DNA of 19,655 nucleotides from Deltaproteobacteria bacterium (GCA_019312705.1 JAFDCW010000011.1:1-19655), one strand, 5' to 3'; shown: positions 1-7,679, counted from the first letter of the stretch. Notes: generated by a model not told the origin, from the sequence alone. Program-made: numbers and translations.

Positions 1-218
1 TAGCCATCCTCGAGGCGACGTTCTGGGTGGCGCGTATCAGCGACCCGGCCACCCCGGCGTCGAGCACCATCCTCGGGACCTTCGCGCCGTACTACACGCA
101 CTTCCGCAACTTCCGGAACGGCATCGTGCAGCTGAGTGACCTCGCCTTCTTCGCCGGCATCATCTACGTCTCCTTGCTGTCCGCGACCAGGGTCCTCAAA
201 TCCCAGAGGTGGCGCTGA
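1..218 (+). CDS. ABC-2 type transporter permease, GldF-like (3' end only)
   Basis: Only the last 71 codons lie in the window (reading frame begins at base 3; stop TGA 216-218). The tail reads as a hydrophobic final segment (LSDLAFFAGIIYVSLLSATR) followed by a short basic end, LKSQRWR. A preceding stretch, HFRNFRNGIVQLSDL, resembles the end of GldF/ABC-2 permeases, where an 'HFxNFxRGxxDLxD' stretch leads into the last helix and ends in a short basic sequence. Such permeases form the membrane channel of an ABC exporter with a GldA-type ATPase, which would be expected just upstream. The stop overlaps the next start by one base (TGATG), supporting one operon with the GldG-like and DUF4340 genes. 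Substrate is unknown; the assignment rests on the C-terminus and the neighbours. Confidence 0.7.
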   Translation, partial: AILEATFWVARISDPATPASSTILGTFAPYYTHFRNFRNGIVQLSDLAFFAGIIYVSLLSATRVLKSQRWR

Positions 219-2248
219 TGACCCGCTCTAGCGTTTGGGGCGCCGTCGCCCTGGCAGTCGGGCTGATGTTCGTCGTCATCGCCCAGCAGATCCTCGGCGA
301 GGGTACGGCCCATGATGCCTTCCTCTGGCTCGGGGTTCTCCTGGTCGGCGCCGACGTCGGCCAGCGTCTCGCGGTCATCGGCAAAGCGCCGCCGGCCGCC
401 CGGGGCGCCGAGCGCGCTTTGCTCTACGCCTCGGCCGCGGTCCTCGTCGGCCTCGGCCTCTACGGTATGTCCACCGATGCGGGTCTCGACCTCCTCGGCC
501 ACGACGGGGCGGGCCAGGAGTCGGGCCTCGGCCCGATTTTCGGCGTGCTCTGGCCGTCCTTCATGGCCGTCGGCGGCTCGGCCTTGCTCTTCATGGAGCT
601 CGCCTACCGGCGTATGCCCATCCCCGAGGCCGTGGAGCCGCGTCGCATCCGGACTGCGGCCTTCGACGGCATGGCCATCGCGCTCTCCCTGATCTTCGTC
701 TTTTCGATGAACTACGTCGCGACCGAGCGCGACTGGCGAAAAGACCTCACCTACTTCAAGACGTCCCGGCCGAGCGACACCGCGACCCGGATGGTCCAGT
801 CGCTGACCGAACCGGTGCACGTGGTGCTCTTCTACCCGGAGATCAACGACGTCCGGGAGCAGGTCGAGCCCTACTTCCGCGCCCTCGCGGCGGCCTCCGA
901 GGACTTCGACTACGAGGTCCGGGACCACGCCCTCGCACCGGAGATCGCTCGCCAGCATCGCGTCAGCGGCAACGGCAACGTCGTCCTCCTGCGCGGCGAA
1001 GGGGAGGGCCAGCAGGCCGAATCCTTCGACGTCGGCACCGAACTCGAGGTGGCTCGCAGCCGTCTGCGCACCCTCGACGGTCGGTTCCAGCGCACCTTTG
1101 CGCGGCTGGTGATGCAGCGGCGCGAGATGCACCTGACGACGGGTCACGACGAGCGCACTCAGTCCGGCGTCGCGGGCGCTGGGGAGGGCGAGTCCACCAG
1201 ATACCTGATGGACGCCCTGTCGCGATCGAACATCGTCCATGAACCCCTCGGCATGGCCCAGGGCCTCGCCAACGAGGTGCCCGGCGGCGCGCCGGCGGTG
1301 GCGGTCGTCGGTCCCCGGAAGGCCTTCCTTCCAGAGGAGGCCGACTCGCTCCTGCGTTATGTGCAAGGGGGCGGACGCTTGCTGGTGATGGTCGACCCCG
1401 ACGTCGACCACGGCCTAGGCCCGCTCCTCCGCGGCCTCGGGGTGACCATTCGCAACGGCGTGCTCGCCTCCGAGCGGGACCACGTTCGCCGGAGTGGAAC
1501 CCTCGCGGACCGCACGCTGGTGCGCACCAGCCACTACTCGTCGCATCCGACGGTGACCATGGTCAGCCGCAACGCCTCGCAGGTAGCCTCGGTCTTCGTC
1601 CGCGGCGGTGCGGTCAGCCCTTACGAGGGTGAGGGCGCCCCCGAGGGCGCGACCGTCGACTTCCCGTTGCGCAGCGGCGACGGTTTCTTCCTGGATACGA
1701 ATGGCGACTTCACTCGGGACCCAACCGAGGAGTCCGGGCGTATGGAGATGATCGCCGCCGTGACGCTGCCCGCCGCGGGCGAAGGCGAAGACGGTCGCGC
1801 CGTGATCATTCCCGACGGTGATTTCGTGACCGACCAGGTCATCCGCAACCCGGGCAACGTCTTGCTCTTTGGCGACGTCATCCAATGGCTCATCGGTCAG
1901 GAGCAGATCGTCGGTGAGGTCAGCTCCGAGGAAGACGTGCGCATCGAGCACAGCGCCGAGGAGGACAAACTGTGGTTCTGGCTCACGAGCTTCGGCGCCC
2001 CGTTGCCGTTCTTCGCCATCGCGATCTGGGTTGGTCTTAGCCGTTCCCGTCGCGGCTCCCGCCGTGACCCCGCCCCCGCTGGGTCGCGGCGAGGGGCCTC
2101 CGCGGCGCCCCGGAAGAAGCGAGACGAGGAGACCTCTGGGAACGATGAGCCCGACGAGCCCGACGAGCCTGACGAACCTGACGGTGACGACGAGCCGGAC
2201 GGTGAAGACGAAGAGGACCAAGAGCACAAAGAGGAGGAAACGCCGTGA
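218..2248 (+). CDS. GldG-like ABC transporter auxiliary membrane protein
   Basis: 676 residues. I chose ATG 218 because AGAGGTGG (204-211) is well placed as ribosome binding site and the start overlaps the upstream stop; a GTG at 209 is possible. Hydrophobic segments lie at about residues 7-25, 33-52, 67-84, 104-127 and 149-166, followed by a large extracytoplasmic part and a last helix near 584-610. The sequence after the fifth helix (ERDWRKDLT, then a predicted fold with VVLFYP) matches the GldG/ABC_transp_aux pattern, in which a Rossmann-like domain sits outside the membrane. Typical GldG has one N-terminal helix, so the four extra helices here are unusual and may be a fused permease remnant. 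The C-terminal roughly 50 residues are a charged, acidic tail with EPD repeats. Role: accessory subunit of the exporter whose permease ends at 218; substrate unknown. Confidence 0.8.
   Translation: MTRSSVWGAVALAVGLMFVVIAQQILGEGTAHDAFLWLGVLLVGADVGQRLAVIGKAPPAARGAERALLYASAAVLVGLGLYGMSTDAGLDLLGHDGAGQESGLGPIFGVLWPSFMAVGGSALLFMELAYRRMPIPEAVEPRRIRTAAFDGMAIALSLIFVFSMNYVATERDWRKDLTYFKTSRPSDTATRMVQSLTEPVHVVLFYPEINDVREQVEPYFRALAAASEDFDYEVRDHALAPEIARQHRVSGNGNVVLLRGEGEGQQAESFDVGTELEVARSRLRTLDGRFQRTFARLVMQRREMHLTTGHDERTQSGVAGAGEGESTRYLMDALSRSNIVHEPLGMAQGLANEVPGGAPAVAVVGPRKAFLPEEADSLLRYVQGGGRLLVMVDPDVDHGLGPLLRGLGVTIRNGVLASERDHVRRSGTLADRTLVRTSHYSSHPTVTMVSRNASQVASVFVRGGAVSPYEGEGAPEGATVDFPLRSGDGFFLDTNGDFTRDPTEESGRMEMIAAVTLPAAGEGEDGRAVIIPDGDFVTDQVIRNPGNVLLFGDVIQWLIGQEQIVGEVSSEEDVRIEHSAEEDKLWFWLTSFGAPLPFFAIAIWVGLSRSRRGSRRDPAPAGSRRGASAAPRKKRDEETSGNDEPDEPDEPDEPDGDDEPDGEDEEDQEHKEEETP
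2147..2182 (+). repeat. Four 9-bp units coding (EPD)4
   Basis: Units are GAGCCCGAC, GAGCCCGAC, GAGCCTGAC and GAACCTGAC, in frame in the tail of the GldG-like gene, with more degenerate acidic copies after them. The unit length is a multiple of three, so copy-number changes would keep the frame. Confidence 0.9.
2233..2237 (+). promoter_or_regulatory. Shine-Dalgarno GGAGG for the DUF4340 gene
   Basis: GGAGG lies 7 nt before GTG 2245, inside the last codons of the GldG-like gene. It fixes the GTG as the start and supports coupled translation. Confidence 0.75.
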
Positions 2249-3585
2249 AGAATCTCAGCGTGCACATTCTCCTCGCGTTGGTCGGTCTCGCCTCGGCCTA
2301 CGTCGTCTGGACCTCGGATGAATTGGCGGACGGCGACGGTGATGGCATCGTCGTCGCCGAATGCCTGCCTGCGGACGTGACCCGTCTGACTTTCATCAAT
2401 GACCGGCGTCGGGTGATCCTCGAGCCTCGGGGTGAAGGCGAGCTCCGCGCATGGTGGGTCAAGGTCGCCCGGAACCCCGACGGTGAAGACCATCCCCACG
2501 ACGTCGAGTTCGTGACGAACGACGGCATTGACGAGTACCTCGAGTCCATCGCTCCCCTGCGTGCCGTGCGCTCCCTCGGTGAGGTCGACGAGGACGTCTT
2601 CGCCGAGCTCGGCCTCGACGAAGAGAGTCGCGCCACCCTCGAAATGGCATGCGGAGACCGCGACGAGGCGTTTCACGTCGGCGGCACGACCTTCGGCGGC
2701 GGCGATCGCTACCTGCGCCGTGCCAACGGGGGGCCGGTCTATCTCCTGACTGGCGAAGTCGTCCGGGGCCTCGAGAACGCCGAGTTCCAGCTCATGCAGC
2801 GCGAGCTGCATGCCTTCGAGATGACCGAGGTCGCTGGCCTCGAGGTCGAAATCGAGGGGTCCCGGAAGGCCCTCGTACACCGGGATCACGCGAACGAGCA
2901 GCAGGCCGCCTGGGTCGCCGCCGATGACCAGGATCGCATCAACGAGCTCTACGGCAACTGGCTCGACCGCCTCGGTCGGCTCCGGGTTCAGAGCTACCTC
3001 GCGCTCGATGCCGAACCCGGCGCCGACCTCGAAGGGCGCACCGACGCGGCCCCTGAGCCGGTGCTCACCCTCTCGTGGACGGGCGCCGATGGCGAAGAGA
3101 TCGGCCACCTCGAGATGGTCAAACTCCCTCTCACCCGGCCCGTCTACTACGCGCGCAGCGAGGCGACCCGGGCCTGGGTCCGCGTCGTCGCGACGACGGC
3201 CCAGGAGGTCGAGGATGACGCACGGTCGGTGGTGGGTCTGCCGCCCATCGTGCGGCCGGTGCCGGAAGCACCCACTCCGGCGGAAGGCGCAGAAGGCACA
3301 GAAGGCACAGAAGGCGCCGCGGCCACCGAAGGTGCCGACCCTGGCGACGGCCTCTCCCCCGAGGGCCGGGCTGGGTCGGCCGCCGCCACGGGCCGCCGTC
3401 CTCTGGTGCCCGGGGACCTCCGGCCTCTCGCACCGGCGATGCCGATGGCGCCCGTCGCGCCGGCGCCCCCCGCTGCTCCGTCCCCGGGGCCGATGGGTCA
3501 TCCGGCCCCGGCCCCGCGACCCACGTCCCCTGACCGGGCCCCGCCGACGCGGGAGGCACCCCGAGCACCCGGAGGCGGCGAATGA
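2245..3585 (+). CDS. DUF4340 domain-containing protein
   Basis: 446 residues, GTG start with a strong GGAGG and a 4-nt overlap (GTGA) with the previous gene. Residues about 4-23 form one hydrophobic segment (signal anchor, SVHILLALVGLASAYVVWT); the rest is extracytoplasmic. The order of a short helix, then beta-rich segments such as VTRLTFIN, RRVILEPRGEGELRAWWV and LRAVRSLGEVDEDVFAELGLD, follows DUF4340, a family regularly encoded directly after GldF/GldG-type ABC genes. From about residue 345 the protein becomes low complexity: EGTEGTEG repeats, then a Pro/Ala-rich tail of about 60 residues that could cross peptidoglycan or serve as a flexible linker. Function is inferred only from context: an extracytoplasmic partner of the GldG-like exporter. 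Confidence 0.8.
   Translation: MKNLSVHILLALVGLASAYVVWTSDELADGDGDGIVVAECLPADVTRLTFINDRRRVILEPRGEGELRAWWVKVARNPDGEDHPHDVEFVTNDGIDEYLESIAPLRAVRSLGEVDEDVFAELGLDEESRATLEMACGDRDEAFHVGGTTFGGGDRYLRRANGGPVYLLTGEVVRGLENAEFQLMQRELHAFEMTEVAGLEVEIEGSRKALVHRDHANEQQAAWVAADDQDRINELYGNWLDRLGRLRVQSYLALDAEPGADLEGRTDAAPEPVLTLSWTGADGEEIGHLEMVKLPLTRPVYYARSEATRAWVRVVATTAQEVEDDARSVVGLPPIVRPVPEAPTPAEGAEGTEGTEGAAATEGADPGDGLSPEGRAGSAAATGRRPLVPGDLRPLAPAMPMAPVAPAPPAAPSPGPMGHPAPAPRPTSPDRAPPTREAPRAPGGGE
3283..3318 (+). repeat. Four 9-bp units coding EGA-EGT-EGT-EGA
   Basis: GAAGGCGCA, GAAGGCACA, GAAGGCACA, GAAGGCGCC in frame in the DUF4340 gene, at the boundary between the folded part and the Pro-rich tail. Confidence 0.9.
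3571..3575 (+). promoter_or_regulatory. Shine-Dalgarno GGAGG for the BtpA-family gene
   Basis: GGAGG lies 6 nt before ATG 3582, within the 3' end of the DUF4340 gene, and decides this start. Confidence 0.75.
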
Positions 3586-4376
3586 TCCCCACGGGACTCG
3601 TCGGGGTCGTCCACCTGCGTGCGCTGCCGGGAGACCCGGGCTACGACGGCAAGGGCATCGAGGCAGTTTACGAAGCCGCCCTCGCCGACGCCCGGGCCAT
3701 CGCTGAGGGCGGCGGAGACGCAATCATCGTCGAGAACTTCGGCTCCGCGCCATTCGTCAAAGGCACCCGCGGGGACCGCATCCCGGCCCATCAGGCCGCG
3801 GCCCTCGCCATCGTCGTTCGCGCGGCCAAGGCCCTGGGCCTGCCGGTCGGGGTCAACTGTCTGCGCAACGACGCCATCACCGCCCTCGGCATCGCCGTGG
3901 CCACCTCTGCCGACTTCATTCGCGTCAACGTGCACGCGGGGGCCTACGTTACGGACCAGGGCGTCATCGAGGGTGAGGCCGCCGCCTCCCTGCGCTACCG
4001 CGCGGCTCTGGGCGCCCGAAACGTCGCGATTCTCGCCGACGTACTGGTCAAACACGCATCGCCCCTCGTGGCTCTCGATGCCGCGACGGCGACCCGGGAG
4101 TGCCTCGGGCGGGGAGGCGCCGACGCGGTGATCGTCACCGGCGCCGCCACCGGCGCCCCGGTCGATGGCGCCCTTCTCGAGGACGTCCGTGACGCCGCCG
4201 GCGGCGCCCCGGTCTTCATCGGCTCGGGCCTGACGCCGGACCGCGCCGACGCCCTCCGCGGCCTCTTCGACGCCGCCATCGTCGGTACCTGGATCAAAGA
4301 GGACGGCGTCCTCGACGCTCCCGTCGACGCGGCGAGGGTGGCCCGGCTCGCCGCGACCCTCGGCGCCCACGATTAG
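3582..4376 (+). CDS. BtpA/SgcQ family protein (TIM-barrel)
   Basis: 264 residues, close to the usual family length. Start ATG 3582 overlaps the DUF4340 stop by 4 nt (ATGA). Family hallmarks in order: GVVHLRALPGDPGY near the N-terminus, GGDAIIVENFGSAPF, LPVGVNCLRNDA, FIRVNVHAGAYVTDQGVIEG, ILADVLVKHA, DAVIVTGAATGAP and FIGSGLTPDRA, the last two resembling the phosphate-binding end of a TIM barrel. BtpA was named for photosystem I biogenesis in cyanobacteria; SgcQ and archaeal relatives occur in organisms without photosynthesis, and the biochemical activity is not settled. Nothing else here is photosynthetic, so a PSI role is unlikely. The tight coupling to the Gld-type exporter genes is the main hint to its job. 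Family assignment is firm, function is open. Confidence 0.88.
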   Translation: MIPTGLVGVVHLRALPGDPGYDGKGIEAVYEAALADARAIAEGGGDAIIVENFGSAPFVKGTRGDRIPAHQAAALAIVVRAAKALGLPVGVNCLRNDAITALGIAVATSADFIRVNVHAGAYVTDQGVIEGEAAASLRYRAALGARNVAILADVLVKHASPLVALDAATATRECLGRGGADAVIVTGAATGAPVDGALLEDVRDAAGGAPVFIGSGLTPDRADALRGLFDAAIVGTWIKEDGVLDAPVDAARVARLAATLGAHD

Positions 4377-4422
4377 CAATCGCCACGAAGGCGGCTGACA
4401 GGGGCGGGCTCTATGGGGCACG

Positions 4423-5376
4423 GTGTTGGTTGTGGAACGACGCGCCCTCTCAGACACCGACCTCTCGCTGTCGCGCGTGGGTTTTGGCTGCTGGGCCCTC
4501 GGCGGCGGCCCTTGGGGGCCGATCGATGTGACCGAGGCCACCGCCGCGGTGCACCTCGCCCTCGACCTGGGCATCGACTGGTTCGACACCGCTCCCCTCT
4601 ACGGCCACGGCGCGGCGGACGCGTTGCTCGTCCAGGCCCTCGGTTCGCGCAAGCACGACGTCCGCATCGCCACCAAGGTTGGTGTGCGCTTCGACCCCGC
4701 GACCGACCACGCCGAGAGCCTGCTTACGCCCGAGCACCTGCGCACCGACTGCGAAGCGAGCCTCGCGCGCCTCGGCGTCGAGCGCATCGACTTGCTTCAG
4801 GTGCACTGGCCCTGTGAACACGGGACACCCCTCGAGGACACCGTCGGTGCCCTCGTTCGATTGAGGGACGAAGGAAAGATTTGCGCGTTCGGCTTGTGCA
4901 ACTACAACGCGGCGGGCCTCACCGCTGCCCTCGCGGCCGATGCCCGCGGCGTAGCGTCCCTCCAGTCCCCTCTTTCCCTGATACGGCGTGAAGGGGAGCG
5001 CGCCTTGTTGCCGCTCTGCCAGGGTCGCGGTCTGCCCTTCCTCGCCTACGAGACCCTCGGCCGAGGGCTCCTGACCGGCAAATACACCGCGCCGCCGCAC
5101 TTCGACGAGCACGACCTGCGCGCCCGAGACCCACGCTTTCAAGGGCTCGCGTTTGTGCATCACGCGGCTCGGGGGGTGACGCTCCGGGCCATCGGCGACA
5201 AGATCGGCGCGTCCGCGGCGGCCGTCGCGATCGGGTGGGTGCTGTCCCGCCCCGGAGTCACCCACGCAATCGTCGGGGCGCGACGCCCGGAGCAGGTCCG
5301 GGAAGCCGCGGTGGCTCCGCGCCTCGCGGCCGAGGCGCGTCTATGGTCCGTGGTGGACCGGGCGCTCGGGTCCTAG
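4423..5376 (+). CDS. Aldo/keto reductase
   Basis: 317 residues counted from GTG 4423; GTG 4432 is an equally possible start and neither has a clear ribosome binding site. The NAD(P)H-dependent reductase fold is shown by the ordered motifs LSRVGFGCWALGGGPWG, WFDTAPLYG, IATKVGVRF and IDLLQVHWP. The catalytic tetrad is complete: Asp55, Tyr60, Lys85, His128 in this numbering. GWVLSRPGVTHAIVGARRPEQV near the end matches the usual cofactor-binding C-terminal region. It probably reduces an aldehyde or ketone in the cytoplasm; the substrate cannot be read from sequence. It follows the BtpA gene by 46 bp on the same strand and may be cotranscribed. Its TAG stop shares the palindrome CTAG with the convergent stop of the TonB-like gene. 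Confidence 0.9.
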   Translation: MLVVERRALSDTDLSLSRVGFGCWALGGGPWGPIDVTEATAAVHLALDLGIDWFDTAPLYGHGAADALLVQALGSRKHDVRIATKVGVRFDPATDHAESLLTPEHLRTDCEASLARLGVERIDLLQVHWPCEHGTPLEDTVGALVRLRDEGKICAFGLCNYNAAGLTAALAADARGVASLQSPLSLIRREGERALLPLCQGRGLPFLAYETLGRGLLTGKYTAPPHFDEHDLRARDPRFQGLAFVHHAARGVTLRAIGDKIGASAAAVAIGWVLSRPGVTHAIVGARRPEQVREAAVAPRLAAEARLWSVVDRALGS

Positions 5377-6623
5377 AGGCGGAAGGGGAAGTGGACCTCG
5401 AAGTCCGCGCCCTCGAAGGCGGGGAAGCGCGCTCCGCGAACTTCGCGGGCGATGCACGACCCTTGCACGGTCCCGGCGAAGGTACCCACGACGCGTACGC
5501 CGCGAACGCGCCCCGAGGGGTGCACCATCATCTGCACGTTTGCCTGACCGTGGCGCCCCGTGGCGCAGGCCTCGACGGCATCGCGGACGTGGTTCATCGC
5601 TGCACTGACCGAGGCTCGGGTGACCCTCGGCGCCGCTTCTTCGGGCTCCGCCGCCGCCTCGGCGACTTCCGGGCGCTCGGCGCCGACGGCCTGGTCCACC
5701 GCCTGCAGTACGCTCCCGGGCTCCGCGGCCGTATTCACGGCGAGGGCGCGATCGCCTGGTGCGACGTTCAGCGGATCAGCTCCTTCTGTTTCCGGTGCGG
5801 CTTCGGTTTCGGCAGCGGCCGTCCCGACCGGCGTCGCCTCCGGTGCGCTCGGCTCGGGGGTCGTGGCTTCGCCTTCGGCGGGCGCCTCGGTCGTCACCGT
5901 GGAGGTGGTGACGCGCGGGGTCGCCGCAGCCTCCCGGCTCTGCGGGGCGGTAAGCTCCTGATTCACTCCGCCCTCTTCGTCGGCCACGGGTTGATGCACC
6001 TCGGGGATCACCGCTACGGCTTCCGGGGCGACCTCGGCGATGACCTCGGCGGACGCTGCCACGGTCGCCGCGGCGGCAGCGACAACTGCCGGGGCCTCCT
6101 CGATCGTGGGAGCGGTCTCGAGGCTCGGACCGATCGCCATCCATGAAAGGCCAGCTCCCAGGACGAGGGCGCTGAGGTATCCGGCCCGGCGCATCGCCGG
6201 GGAGACCCGGGACTTCGCCGGGGCGAGGAAGGGTTGTCCGACTTCTTCGAAGGGAGCGGCAGGTGCCAGCGACGAGCTTCGCAAGATCCTTGGTGCGGAG
6301 CTGACATCGACCAGGTGGTCGAAGTCGACGCGAGCCTCGTCTGCCAACTCGAGGACCGAGGCCCCGGCTTCCGCGGGCCCGGGCAGATCGAAGCCGAGCA
6401 TCTCGGCGCTGAGTCGTTCTTCTCGCAGCTCCCGGGCCTCGAGGGCGCGCCGGGCGACTTCGCCGTCTCGGGCGTCGAGGGCCTCTAGCGCTTCGAGGCC
6501 CCGGAGGGCTCTCAGAGGAGGAATTCCCGTTGTTCCGGTTGTTCCCTGGGGCGGGGTGGGTCGTCGTCGTACGCCGCTGTCCTCAACTTCCCGCTCGATT
6601 GTCTTTTTGCGATTCGCTTCCAT
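5373..6623 (-). CDS. AgmX-like envelope-spanning protein with TonB-like C-terminal domain
   Basis: 416 residues from ATG 6623, preceded on the minus strand by AAGGTGG and GGGG-type ribosome binding sequence; an in-frame ATG at 6755 would add 44 unlikely residues. Layout: a charged cytoplasmic part with an ALEALDARDGEVARRALEAR-type helix (about 40-75); one transmembrane helix about 148-165 (YLSALVLGAGLSWMAIG); a long Ala/Glu/Pro-rich periplasmic linker (170-325); and a C-terminal domain of about 85 residues with VRDAVEACATGRHGQANVQM, PSGRVRGVRVVGTF, GSCIAREV, ARFPAFEGADF and VHFPFRL. The paired Cys (EAC, GSC) and final FPF pattern fit the AgmX/PglI-type TonB-like domain of myxobacteria. It may link the inner membrane to an outer-envelope partner; no ExbB/ExbD is adjacent. 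Divergence from the lipoprotein genes is not evident: all three minus genes run in the same direction. Confidence 0.7.
   Translation of the reverse strand: MEANRKKTIEREVEDSGVRRRPTPPQGTTGTTGIPPLRALRGLEALEALDARDGEVARRALEARELREERLSAEMLGFDLPGPAEAGASVLELADEARVDFDHLVDVSSAPRILRSSSLAPAAPFEEVGQPFLAPAKSRVSPAMRRAGYLSALVLGAGLSWMAIGPSLETAPTIEEAPAVVAAAAATVAASAEVIAEVAPEAVAVIPEVHQPVADEEGGVNQELTAPQSREAAATPRVTTSTVTTEAPAEGEATTPEPSAPEATPVGTAAAETEAAPETEGADPLNVAPGDRALAVNTAAEPGSVLQAVDQAVGAERPEVAEAAAEPEEAAPRVTRASVSAAMNHVRDAVEACATGRHGQANVQMMVHPSGRVRGVRVVGTFAGTVQGSCIAREVRGARFPAFEGADFEVHFPFRL
6529..6546 (-). repeat. Two 9-bp units coding GTTGTTG
   Basis: GTTGTTCCG followed by GTTGTTCCC on the plus strand, near the N-terminal coding end of the TonB-like gene. 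It is a short member of the 9-bp repeat class seen in other genes here. Confidence 0.6.
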
Positions 6624-6709
6624 TTTCCCCGCCACCTTCACTACGACTGGAACTTTCAGCCAACGCTGTGACACAGGAGCACGATCCATACCAGGGTCAC
6701 GGTAAAAAT

Positions 6710-6740
6710 ATTGTAGGTGAATTCGGGAGATGTACGGCAA
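6710..6740 (-). promoter_or_regulatory. Possible sigma-70-type promoter of the TonB-like gene
   Basis: On the minus strand TTGCCG (6735-6740) and TACAAT (6710-6715) are 19 bp apart, about 87 nt before ATG 6623, in the lowest-GC stretch of the region. The spacing is 2 bp longer than ideal, so this is only a candidate. Confidence 0.35.
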
Positions 6741-6816
6741 TTGCACTGGAAACATCCGTTGCCAGTGCCTATTTCAGTGGCCAGGGATCGCACTCGTTTC
6801 GCTCCGGAGCCAATTT

Positions 6817-6844
6817 GGCGCCTTTATGGCGCCGCCGTGGCGCC
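6817..6844. repeat. Three GGCGCC palindromes at 11-bp spacing
   Basis: GGCGCC occurs at 6817-6822, 6828-6833 and 6839-6844, starts exactly 11 bp apart, so all face the same side of the helix. It could be an operator upstream of the TonB-like gene or chance in GC-rich DNA. Confidence 0.5.
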
Positions 6845-6940
6845 ACAAGAGACGCCGCAGCCGCCGCCAGGGGCGGTGATCGCGGCGTTCTTCACGGCGG
6901 CGAGGCCAGGGCTCCCCTTGGGCAGGGGCCCCCGCTCGGC

Positions 6941-6959
6941 ACCTCCTCGATGGGGAGGT
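6941..6959 (-). terminator. Inverted repeat after the Cys-rich lipoprotein gene
   Basis: ACCTCC and GGAGGT form a 6-bp stem with a 7-nt loop, 9 nt past the stop at 6968. There is no T-run, so a classical intrinsic terminator is not shown. Confidence 0.3.
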
Positions 6960-6967
6960 CCTCCCCC

Positions 6968-7621
6968 TCAGGTTCCTGGAAAGCCGATGGTGCAGCTCGC
7001 CCGGCAAACGGAGCCAGAGAAGCCCAAGCGGTCGATGGGGCAGCACATAACGGAGCCGTCGGTGCAGTCGGAAGCGCTGTGGCAGAGCTCGAACTCGGTG
7101 AAGGCGCTCGGGCCGCCGCAGCCCTCGGTGGTCGGCCGACAGTCGACGGTCGTGCCCGAGATGGCGAGGCTGGCGCAGCAGAGCTCGCTGCCGCCGCAGT
7201 CTTCGGGGCCGTCACAGTCGACCGTGACTCCGCCTTCGCAGGTGGCGCCGGCAGCGATGCACGACGCGGTGGCCGTCATGCCCATGCGTGTGACGCAGCA
7301 CTGCTCGGTGGCGGCGTCGCAGGTCATGTCCATGCACTCGATGCCCACGGCTCCGCCGCCGTCGGTGGCTGTGCCGCTGTCGGTGGTGCCGCCGCCATCG
7401 GTGGTGCCGCCGCCATCGGTGGTGCCGCCGCCATCGGTGGTGCCGCCGCCATCGGTATTGCCGCCGCCGTCGGTGGTGCCGCCGCCGTCAGTTCCGCCGC
7501 CGTCGGTGCCTCCTCCCGAATCGACCGACGAGTCCCCCGCCGGAGGGCTGCTGTCGTCGCCGCAGGCCGCGGCGGTCAGAAGAACGAAGAGGGCGGGAAG
7601 GCAAAGCATACGAAGTGACAT
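6968..7621 (-). CDS. Lipoprotein with TDGGG stalk and three six-cysteine repeats
   Basis: 217 residues. ATG 7621 is preceded by GGAG eight bases upstream. A lipoprotein signal peptide ends in LLTAAAC with lipid-modified Cys20. Residues about 36-90 are a flexible stalk of (T)TDGGG repeats. The rest (about 96-210) contains 18 cysteines arranged as three copies of one module of roughly 35 residues, each with the spacing C-x4-5-C-x5-6-CC-x11-C-x3-6-C: Cys 96/101/108/109/121/128, then 136/142/148/149/161/168, then 180/186/193/194/206/210. The pattern resembles small disulfide-bonded domains (for example the N-terminal Cys-rich domain of Dickkopf proteins); this is a resemblance, not an identification. 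It is probably exported and held at the outer-membrane surface. The lipoprotein encoded at 9745-10194 shares the module. Confidence 0.85.
   Translation of the reverse strand: MSLRMLCLPALFVLLTAAACGDDSSPPAGDSSVDSGGGTDGGGTDGGGTTDGGGNTDGGGTTDGGGTTDGGGTTDGGGTTDSGTATDGGGAVGIECMDMTCDAATEQCCVTRMGMTATASCIAAGATCEGGVTVDCDGPEDCGGSELCCASLAISGTTVDCRPTTEGCGGPSAFTEFELCHSASDCTDGSVMCCPIDRLGFSGSVCRASCTIGFPGT
7381..7488 (-). repeat. Six 18-bp tandem repeats in the lipoprotein stalk
   Basis: Plus-strand unit CGGTGGTGCCGCCGCCAT. The first four copies (7381-7452) are identical, and the fifth and sixth differ at two or three bases. They encode the TTDGGG stalk. Identical copies suggest recent expansion, and length changes would stay in frame. 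Confidence 0.95.
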
Positions 7622-7657
7622 TTCTGAATCTCCGCCGAACAGTCTAGCAGCATTCTT

Positions 7658-7679
7658 GCCGGGGTCTCAGAGACCCGGC
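7658..7679 (-). terminator. Strong hairpin over the stop codon of the 7667-8857 gene
   Basis: GCCGGG-G-TCT and AGACCCGGC can form a 9-bp stem with one bulged G and a 3-nt loop. It contains the stop codon of the minus-strand gene. No T-run follows on either strand, so it may be a U-less terminator or an mRNA-stabilising stem. Confidence 0.4.

Larger units (their letters stand above)
6624..6967. other. 344-bp intergenic region upstream of the TonB-like gene
   Basis: No gene is supported. The part near 6640-6790 is clearly lower in GC than its surroundings and would hold the minus-strand promoter of the TonB-like gene. The part near 6817-6960 holds three GGCGCC sites spaced by 11 bp and a 6-bp inverted repeat (6941-6959) just past the lipoprotein stop. 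ORFs crossing this stretch are shadows without ribosome binding sites. Confidence 0.7.

Noticed and set aside
164..1411. Long minus-strand ORF of 415 codons over the GldG-like gene
   Set aside because: A shadow of the high-GC coding strand: Arg/Gly/His-rich composition, no family motifs, and the plus-strand gene has clear family features and a ribosome binding site.
1897..3723. Minus-strand ORF of 608 codons
   Set aside because: It spans the GldG-like tail, DUF4340 and the start of the BtpA gene; low-complexity Arg/Ser/Gly composition shows a frame shadow.
7381..7488. CRISPR-like array
   Set aside because: The units are contiguous 18-bp codon repeats of a protein stalk without unique spacers, and no cas genes are near.
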